Assembly: GCA_019828545.1 (NCBI GenBank)
Contig: JACVRA010000123.1
Coordinates: 8,231 to 31,175 of the forward strand
Source of the DNA: Paracamarosporium sp. OC-R06-R3
Taxonomy: Eukaryota > Ascomycota > Dothideomycetes > Pleosporales > Didymosphaeriaceae
Length of the DNA: 22,945 nt
Reading direction: 5' to 3'
Shown: one piece after another, positions 17,809 to 22,945 of the stretch
Position numbering within the stretch: position 1 is the stretch's first letter
Layout of the letters: each line of letters starts with the position of its first letter
The notes under the pieces: model-generated
Seen by the model: the letters and a program-made list of their open reading frames with translations, nothing else
The model's database searches: none
Told to the model about the DNA's origin: nothing
Program-made: the position numbers and the translations under genes

Positions 17809-18534
17809 CTATGCCGCCTGGTCATGATGCTGCTCGGAGGTTGTGAAATCCTCATCTATCCAGCCGATTGTGCCGGCGGAAATCAACGCTGCGCCGAAAG
17901 GTCTGCAAGACCCAAGGTCAGCGATAAACACTTCATCCTCATCATTAACTAAGATGTTTGATGGATTTACATCATTGTGGGCGAACTGAAGGTCATGGAT
18001 ATGGTCTGTGGCAGACTTGATTCGCTCCATGCATAAGTCCTTTCTGAAGGGCCTACTCTGGTCTGCCATTCTAGCTTCGAGGTTTGTTGGATATTGGTCG
18101 AGTGCAAGTCCCGTAATGCGCCCATGTTTGACAACACAGCCATGATAGCGGATTATATTTCGATGTGGATTCTTCAAAAGGATTTCGAATATCTCTGCTT
18201 CGTCAAGTAAGAGCTGCTGGAGCTTCGGAGCAAGATCGCTGTTGAAACCGCTAAGCTTTGGACGCTTGATGTATTTACCGGCAAGTTCTGATTTCGGTAG
18301 AACGGTGATCCCTGGGGGCGCTTTGGGATAAATCACCTCATCTGGAATGTGTTTGAGGTAGCGGTTGACGTCCTCGAGGCTTAGTGCTGCAAATTCAAAG
18401 TCCGGTACCTCCCCATAGTACGCGTTGTCGTCCTGGTCGATGAAGGAAAAGGTAGCCTTTTGTCCATTTTCGTCCCTTGTAGTGCAACGGGAGTTCAGAT
18501 CTTGGAAGGAGTTGATGTGCAACGGCAGGTCCAT
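17809..18534 (-). CDS. Divergent fungal protein kinase-like protein, copy 2, shortened C-terminus
   Basis: I place the start at ATG 18534 (MDLPLHINSFQDLNS) because it lines up with the N-terminus of kinase 1; an in-frame ATG at 18612 would add 26 residues. The 241-residue product repeats the layout of copy 1: FSFIDQDDNAYYG, IPDEVIYP, YIKRPKLS, DEAEIFEILLKNPHRNIIRYHG, HNDVNPSN (His186, Asp188, Asn193) and DLG (206-208) in place of DFG, then AGTIGWIDEDF. It stops at TAG 17809-17811 right after HHDQAA. In copy 1 the matching position is a Leu in HDEFALNKLEAWL, and here the frame after the TAG reads EKIEGWLDG, so the stop looks like a recent nonsense change that removes the last helix. No glycine loop is seen. 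The nuclease-fold gene copy 2 lies upstream on the same strand. Confidence 0.8.
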   Translation of the reverse strand: MDLPLHINSFQDLNSRCTTRDENGQKATFSFIDQDDNAYYGEVPDFEFAALSLEDVNRYLKHIPDEVIYPKAPPGITVLPKSELAGKYIKRPKLSGFNSDLAPKLQQLLLDEAEIFEILLKNPHRNIIRYHGCVVKHGRITGLALDQYPTNLEARMADQSRPFRKDLCMERIKSATDHIHDLQFAHNDVNPSNILVNDEDEVFIADLGSCRPFGAALISAGTIGWIDEDFTTSEQHHDQAA

Positions 18535-18944
18535 TGTAGCTGAAGTCGTCTGGTACATGTACTTGGCGAGCCAGCTGGTCACGTGGATTGAGCTGTCTGC
18601 ACCATGCACCATCAGGCAAGCGACATTGAGTTATGTCAAGCCCTCTCTACTAAACTTAGAAGTATGCCGACGACTCATTGCTACGCCAAAACAATTGCTC
18701 TTCCTTAATGCGCAGATATTTCAATACAACGTTGTCATTGAGAAGACCGATAAAGCTCGAGGACCCCAAGCCAATGACCTTGCGCACTCCTATACCAAGA
18801 TCTCTACTGATACTTCGTCTTAATAAATACAAGACCTGAACTCGTGTTTACGTTAAACCTTGGCATATCGTATCGTGTCGTAGCCTCATCCTTGCATATG
18901 CTGGTAACATGGTTGATCATTCTGAAAAGCTCTTGGTTCATTAT
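18535..18944. other. Intergenic region between nuclease 2 and kinase 2
   Basis: No gene supported. Because both genes are on the minus strand, this holds the 3' region of nuclease 2 and the promoter of kinase 2. An open plus-strand frame at 18425-18823 is mostly antisense to kinase 2 and has no domain. A plus-strand aataaa near 18823 has no matching gene. Confidence 0.4.
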
Positions 18945-20128
18945 TTATGCATCATCAACGTCATAATCCCCGCGCTTCGCCGCTCTCTTCTCCTTCTTAA
19001 CGTACCTTGCTTCATCCTCCGACCTGAGCTCTTCAGGAGGTGTTGTTGATCGTCTTCGTTTGTTGATGTTGATACCATCAGGCAAAGGTTCCTCACGCAT
19101 GGCTTGCTGTGCATTGTTCTCCGCTGTAGCAACATATCGGCAGAGCTGTGTTCCAGAAATGTGAATTTCTGCATCCTCATCTCCCATTTGCTCTTGTGCA
19201 ATCCTTTTGCAGGTGAAATCGCTCAGGTGGAGTCGTAAGCCGGTGTGTTCGACGGGGTTACCTTCGTCATCACGGAAAACCTGATGATTAGGAGTGTCAG
19301 AGTACTGAGAACACGTAAGAGTGATGGAGATCAAGCCTACCTCATCCGTCACCTCTTCATCAGCTTCCAAGTCGTATCCATTTGTGGTTTCAGATAGCTT
19401 TGGCCTCCAAATCGATAACGTCGCTTTGCGCGACACCTCACCGTATGTGATGTTTATGCCGACAACGACCCGTACATTTGCACATGAATCTAAAAGATAG
19501 TTCTCAGCTAAGCGGCGCAGGTGCTTATACTCCTGCGAGAATGCGACTTCCACGATGAGCCCCGGAAATCGCGCATCCTTATGCCGAAACGAAATGTCTG
19601 GATGGTATCGCGACTTGTTAGTAGCAACACGTATTTCAGTAGATCGGGCGGGTCGTATATTCTGCACGAATTGAGCCGTCCGGCCATGTCTACTACGGAT
19701 TGCTTTCAGTTGGCTCCGAATGTCATCCTCCACCTCGTTGAGAAAGAACTCGTGTACCCCAGTAGGCACGCGAACTACTAGTAGGTGTATGCCTTCATCG
19801 TAGTCATATCTGCCAAAGTTCTCCATCAGCCGTGTTCATCGTAGTCTCTGAAGACCACCCACCGTATGCTGGCTGTCACAAATTTCAAAAGGGGGCCGTC
19901 TTGCAGGAGCGCACTCTGTATCCGATCGAACTCTTCTTCCGCAACCTGGAATTCGATCTGATTGTCTCTTTCGGTGTTCCTTCCAGCTTGGATATCTCTA
20001 AATAGCGCGATAACGTGATGGGCATCTGCAACTGGCTTCTTGTCTGTTGATAGAAGTGTTAAAAGCGGCTCTATGATACTTGGGCGTGGCGTGACGTTTT
20101 GAGGCTTCGTTAAACTTGGTTGCGACAT
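18945..20128 (-). CDS. PD-(D/E)XK nuclease-fold protein, Uma2-like, copy 2 (three exons)
   Basis: Exons 20128-19863, 19809-19341 and 19280-18945. Intron 1 (19810-19862, 53 bases; GTGGGT, CTGAT branch, GGCAG) carries an in-frame stop. Removing it joins FVTASIR to YDYDEGIHLLVVRVP, matching LRYDYDPVEGELVLRMP of copy 1. Intron 2 (19281-19340, 60 bases; GTAGGC, CTGAC branch, TCAG) is in frame; removing it aligns DEVFRDDEGNPVEHTGLRL with copy 1 up to the shared LSDF. The product is about 356 residues. Core motifs are HPDISF, LIVEVAFSQ, LRRLAENYL and VRVVVGINI. The tail again has a basic patch (NKRRRSTTPP) and RSEDEAR. ATG 20128 is chosen because upstream frames have only a GTG. Intact and paralogous to copy 1; activity is inferred from fold. 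Confidence 0.8.
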
Positions 20129-20316
20129 TGATTTAGCTGTATGCTGTACAGCATCGTGAAGTGAAGCGCATCTGCCTGATCCTGAGAGTTTCCGCCAGTT
20201 TCGGCCGCACGGGCCAGGCGTGTAACGGGGGTCACTTGGCACTATTGCTGAGCTTGCCTCGAAGGGGTATGTTAAGATATAAGGGGTCACAGGGGTAATT
20301 AGGTGGTAAGTTGACA

Positions 20317-20355
20317 CCTCTGCCTTTTACGCCTTACGCCTCTGCCTTTTACGCC
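20317..20355 (+). repeat. Direct repeat, 17 bases twice
   Basis: cctctgccttttacgcc occurs at 20317-20333 and 20339-20355, separated by five bases (ttacg). It is identical in both copies, so it is recent or maintained. It lies about 190 bases upstream of the start of nuclease 2. Confidence 0.7.
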
Positions 20356-20380
20356 TGCTGCCGCCGCCGCCGATAGCCTC

Positions 20381-20395
20381 ACGCGTCACACGCGT
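20381..20395 (+). promoter_or_regulatory. Two ACGCGT (MCB-like) boxes
   Basis: ACGCGT at 20381-20386 and 20390-20395, nine bases apart start to start, about 255 bases before the start of nuclease 2. ACGCGT is the binding core of the fungal MBF complex, which drives G1/S and DNA-replication genes. It is palindromic so strand is not informative. A real role here is inferred. Confidence 0.35.
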
Positions 20396-20631
20396 CGCGC
20401 CGGTCACAGCCATGCTCCCCACCCACCGAGCGGGAGGCTCCACGACTCACGCATCACGACACAAGGGAGGGAAGCACAGGTTCTTTCCGCGGCACGTTTG
20501 CATACAATTGGACTGGACACTGTGCGGCGAGGAAAGCAGGGTATTGAAATGGGTATAACCAGCGTTGCCATGAGCGTGGGCGCTGTTGGAAGTATATGTA
20601 TTATACATTAAGCTATCTACGTGGGGTACCA

Positions 20632-22011
20632 TTATGCGTCATAAATGGACAAGACGTCGGTAGAGTTGTTGTACTCTGGCTGGCACTTGTCTGTGAAGCT
20701 GCCGAATTCGGCGCCTCTGCTGGCGATGAAGTCCTGGAATGTTGCCCTGGAGCAGCTCACGCCTGGGCCGTCGTCGCAGCTGGGGAGCGGCTGCGGGCTC
20801 TGGTTCACCAGCACCCGGAAGTAGTCCCCGGCGTCGTAGCCGTAGCTATCGCAGGAGAGCTTCTCGACGGCGATGTTGGTCAGGAAGGGGAGGATGGCCG
20901 ACGACTTCCATGCGCGGCCGTAGTTCTGTGTCGTCAATGGCATTGTTGCGTTCGGGTTGTTGGTTCCCGAGTATTGCGAGTTGTTGAAGAGGCCGAGGGC
21001 GACGATGATCGTGGGCGGGAGCTCGCGGTGTGTGAAGGAGACGTAGATGTCTTGGTCTGTTGTGTCGTCGAGCAGGAGGCCTGCCGAGGCGTTGACCCAG
21101 GGGAAGCCGAGCACGCCGCTGATCGGGTTGCCGTAGCCGGCGTTGTAGAAGTATTGGATGTCGTTCATGTATTCGAAGTCCAGCCAGTCGTTGGGCGTGA
21201 ACAGCTCGAGGCTGCAGAAGGGCGAGGACCCGCGGATGACGGTTTCGTAGCCGCACAGCTCCTGCATGCCGACGATGTCGTCCGCGGTGAGGTTCAGGCC
21301 CGGTGCAAGGCTCTTGAAGCGCTCCATGATGGGCTTGGTGTATTTCTCCTTGTATTTCTGGACGGCATGAGTGTGTGCAAATAGAAAGGGGGTGCGGGTG
21401 CATAGTCTTACCGAAGACTGCTCGCTTCCATACGACGAGCTGTATTTGGGGCAGCCCTTGTAGGGGGTCAATGAATCTGCGCCCTCGGCCTCGCTCTCCG
21501 GCACAGACACGCGTTGTGTCTCGTTGCTCCTGGACAAGCCTTCGATGAAGGACTTCGCGCTGAGCTCCGTCCTCTCCGCCGTCGAGGTCCACACCTTGCT
21601 CGGCCGCTTGAGCCCGGGGTATCGCAGGCTGACATCTACACCCAACTTGAACGACTCCAGCTGGCCAATCTTGGTCAGGTCCTCGAGCTCCTCGTCCGAG
21701 ATGGGTGTCTTCCAGGAGGAGAGGAAAGACAGCGGTCCTGCCTTGCTCCAGTCGACACTCGCATTCTCTATCTTGTCTGTGAAGGGCTCGATGTACTCCT
21801 CGTAATCGAAATCATTTGCGTAGATGGCAGCGTGCCTGACGAGGTATGTCGCGCGCGTGACATTGCAACCCTGCGGCGCCTTCGGGTCGAGCGGCGGGTC
21901 CTCAGGCTCAAAGTACGGGGCGATGCCTGCCAGATGCTCTAGAGGCTCGAAGGAGTAGGCTGCAACGGCAGCATTAGCGGCAGACAGCGAGAGGGCGAGT
22001 GTGCGGAGCAT
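20632..22011 (-). CDS. Secreted histidine acid phosphatase family protein
   Basis: I choose ATG 22011 because it starts a clear signal peptide (MLRTLALSLSAANAAVAA, cleavage likely after residue 18); an upstream in-frame ATG at 22041 would bury it. A 54-base intron (21358-21411; GTAAGA...CCAG) is in frame, so leaving it in gives 459 residues and splicing gives 441. The active-site motif ATYLVRHAAIYAND (Arg59, His60) corresponds to RHGxRxP of branch-2 histidine phosphatases, with Gly and the second Arg replaced. WTSTAERTELSAKSF (Arg147) and FTHRELPP (His310, Glu312) correspond to the other catalytic elements. Several N-glycosylation sites (NVT, NAS, NET, NLT, NNS) fit a secreted protein. Relatives hydrolyse phosphomonoesters or phytate outside the cell. 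Codon use is GC-rich, unlike the left half of the window. Confidence 0.85.
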   Translation of the reverse strand: MLRTLALSLSAANAAVAAYSFEPLEHLAGIAPYFEPEDPPLDPKAPQGCNVTRATYLVRHAAIYANDFDYEEYIEPFTDKIENASVDWSKAGPLSFLSSWKTPISDEELEDLTKIGQLESFKLGVDVSLRYPGLKRPSKVWTSTAERTELSAKSFIEGLSRSNETQRVSVPESEAEGADSLTPYKGCPKYSSSYGSEQSSVRLCTRTPFLFAHTHAVQKYKEKYTKPIMERFKSLAPGLNLTADDIVGMQELCGYETVIRGSSPFCSLELFTPNDWLDFEYMNDIQYFYNAGYGNPISGVLGFPWVNASAGLLLDDTTDQDIYVSFTHRELPPTIIVALGLFNNSQYSGTNNPNATMPLTTQNYGRAWKSSAILPFLTNIAVEKLSCDSYGYDAGDYFRVLVNQSPQPLPSCDDGPGVSCSRATFQDFIASRGAEFGSFTDKCQPEYNNSTDVLSIYDA

Positions 22012-22055
22012 TTTGCAAGAAGCGTACCTTGGACGACCCATTCACCAGCGATCCG

Positions 22056-22064
22056 CTATATAAG
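22056..22064 (-). promoter_or_regulatory. TATA box of the phosphatase gene
   Basis: The minus strand reads CTTATATAG, 45-53 bases upstream of ATG 22011. The spacing allows a short 5' leader. It is the best TATA match near any gene here. Confidence 0.55.
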
Positions 22065-22406
22065 CTGGCAGAGCTCAACCACTATGTCATCGTCATGTTA
22101 GCTAGCAGCAGCAAAGCTCCGACCGGGGAGCGCCCGCGGCGGATGGGATTCTTGGAGCAGACCATGGGAAACTGGGGCGTGATGACGATGGTGCTGTGCG
22201 CCAAAACAGGGCAGCCAAGCCCCATGCCCCCTGGTTGCCGGCGGGCCGTAGTCTGAAGACGTCTCCACACTCGGCCAACATTTGTGCCATCAGGTCCCAA
22301 GCAGCTTGTAGCATGGCCAGGACCTCCGTGTGCTTCCGTTGTACCAGTAAGAGACCAAGTGTTGTCCAAACCCCTTCGACGAGCTCCTCTTAGACGATAC
22401 TCTGAA

Positions 22407-22460
22407 GGGGGGGGGGGGGGGGGGGGGGGGGGGGGGNNCCCCCCCCCCCCCCCCCCCCCC
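22407..22460. other. G30-NN-C22 stretch: assembly gap or artefact
   Basis: Thirty G (22407-22436), two N (22437-22438) and 22 C (22439-22460). The perfect inverted homopolymer around an N pair is not expected in natural sequence and most likely marks a join between reads or a tailed clone end. Open frames across it (poly-Gly or poly-Pro) are meaningless, and the true distance here is unknown. Confidence 0.9.
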
Positions 22461-22945
22461 TGCCCTTCGTCGTACCACACGTCCTTTGCAGCCTGCAATC
22501 ATGCCACAGCCCTCCGTATACGTATCAGCATGGGAGATGGTTGTAGAAGCCGAGACCAAGTGCTGTTCAGACACACTCAGAGCTCCATCCGGACCGTGCC
22601 GTGAAGCCCTGTGTGCTCTGCAGGCAGACGGTGCTTGGAACCCCGAATTTCAGCAACGCAAGCAAAGCAGACCAGCTCTGTCCGGCTTGTAAGAATGGCT
22701 TGGGATGCTGTGTGTGCGTATCGACGGCAAGATGGGACGTGGTTGGAGGCGTTGTTGCGTTGCGACCGACAACGGTCTGCAAATTCAGGCCCCCTGGTCA
22801 GTATGATACTACCCAGGGCAATTTCTCCCTGCCAACATGCCTTCTCCGCCGACGGACTGTCTCGGTGCCTCACACGCTCCGCCGCTTCGCCGTACCACCA
22901 GGTTCACTGAAGTGCCTCTCCTCTCCTCATCGTAAGAACGGCTTC
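22461..22945. other. Right-end region, no gene supported
   Basis: GC-moderate sequence with open frames on both strands but no domain, splice pair or signal peptide. gagaccaagtg at 22552-22562 repeats that at 22351-22361 on the other side of the N gap. gtaagaatggctt near 22690 and gtaagaacggctt at the very end of the window are a second short repeat. Confidence 0.4.

Larger units (their letters stand above)
20129..20631. other. Intergenic region, promoter side of nuclease 2
   Basis: No gene supported. It contains a 17-base direct repeat (20317-20333 and 20339-20355), a gccgccgcc run at about 20360-20372, two ACGCGT boxes and several cacg-rich repeats. It also holds the 3' flank of the phosphatase gene. 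Confidence 0.5.

Noticed and set aside
18425..18823. 132-codon plus-strand frame
   Set aside because: Mostly antisense to the N-terminal half of kinase 2, which has clear motifs.
20596..21384. 262-codon plus-strand frame rich in Val, Glu and Gly
   Set aside because: It is antisense to the phosphatase gene; high GC in the real gene removes stops. No start context or domain.
20846..21592. 248-codon minus-strand frame rich in Arg and His
   Set aside because: Out-of-frame shadow of the phosphatase exon.
22082..22604. Poly-Gly/poly-Pro proteins across the homopolymer
   Set aside because: Produced by the G30-NN-C22 artefact.

Overview
The window looks like a piece of a filamentous ascomycete (Pezizomycotina) nuclear genome. 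The evidence is short introns (41-85 bp) with GTANGN-type donors and CTGAC/CTAAC-like branch points, a fungal-type regulator middle-homology region, a Myb/SANT protein of a type I associate with Pezizomycotina, a family 28 glycoside hydrolase fragment, a secreted histidine-type acid phosphatase, and a sugar-amine-oxidase-like flavoenzyme. I cannot place the genus. I see no rRNA, tRNA, CRISPR array or intact transposase.

Layout. Bases 1-2050 hold no credible gene. They are pyrimidine-rich, repeat-laden DNA with a diverged tandem duplication, a dispersed repeat pair and two minisatellite blocks. Bases 2.1-10.3 kb are a run of mostly damaged genes: two short coding fragments, a possible small membrane protein (2999-3485), a Myb/SANT gene broken by two frameshifts (3729-4814), an unrecognised gene with a probable frameshift (5442-6793), a transcription-factor gene that keeps its middle-homology region but shows no Zn2Cys6 cluster (6708-8177), a FAD oxidoreductase pseudogene with a nonsense codon and a frameshift (8195-9465), and a GH28 fragment (9845-10309). 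Bases 10.3-13.1 kb carry small unrecognised genes and a cysteine-containing hypothetical protein (10852-12295). Bases 13.1-14.35 kb look empty.

The most interesting part is 14.35-20.13 kb. It holds two copies of a two-gene set: a small divergent protein kinase (14351-15244 and 17809-18534, both minus) and a PD-(D/E)XK nuclease-fold protein resembling Uma2 (16164-17390 plus; 18945-20128 minus, reconstructed from three exons). The kinases are paralogues of each other, sharing an unusual N-terminal region and an HND catalytic loop. The nucleases are also paralogues, sharing the nuclease core and a C-terminal tail with a basic, nuclear-localisation-like patch followed by an acidic SEDE motif. I infer, from co-duplication and co-location only, that kinase and nuclease work together, for example in genome defence, self/non-self conflict or selfish-element biology.

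Bases 20.6-22.0 kb encode an intact, GC-rich secreted histidine acid phosphatase on the minus strand with a TATA box. Near the right end is a G30-NN-C22 stretch that is almost certainly an assembly or sequencing artefact; the last ~480 bases show no gene. Most genes left of 10.3 kb are broken, while those from 14.35 kb on are intact or nearly so. That means either real decay of an accessory segment or uneven sequence quality, and raw reads would decide.
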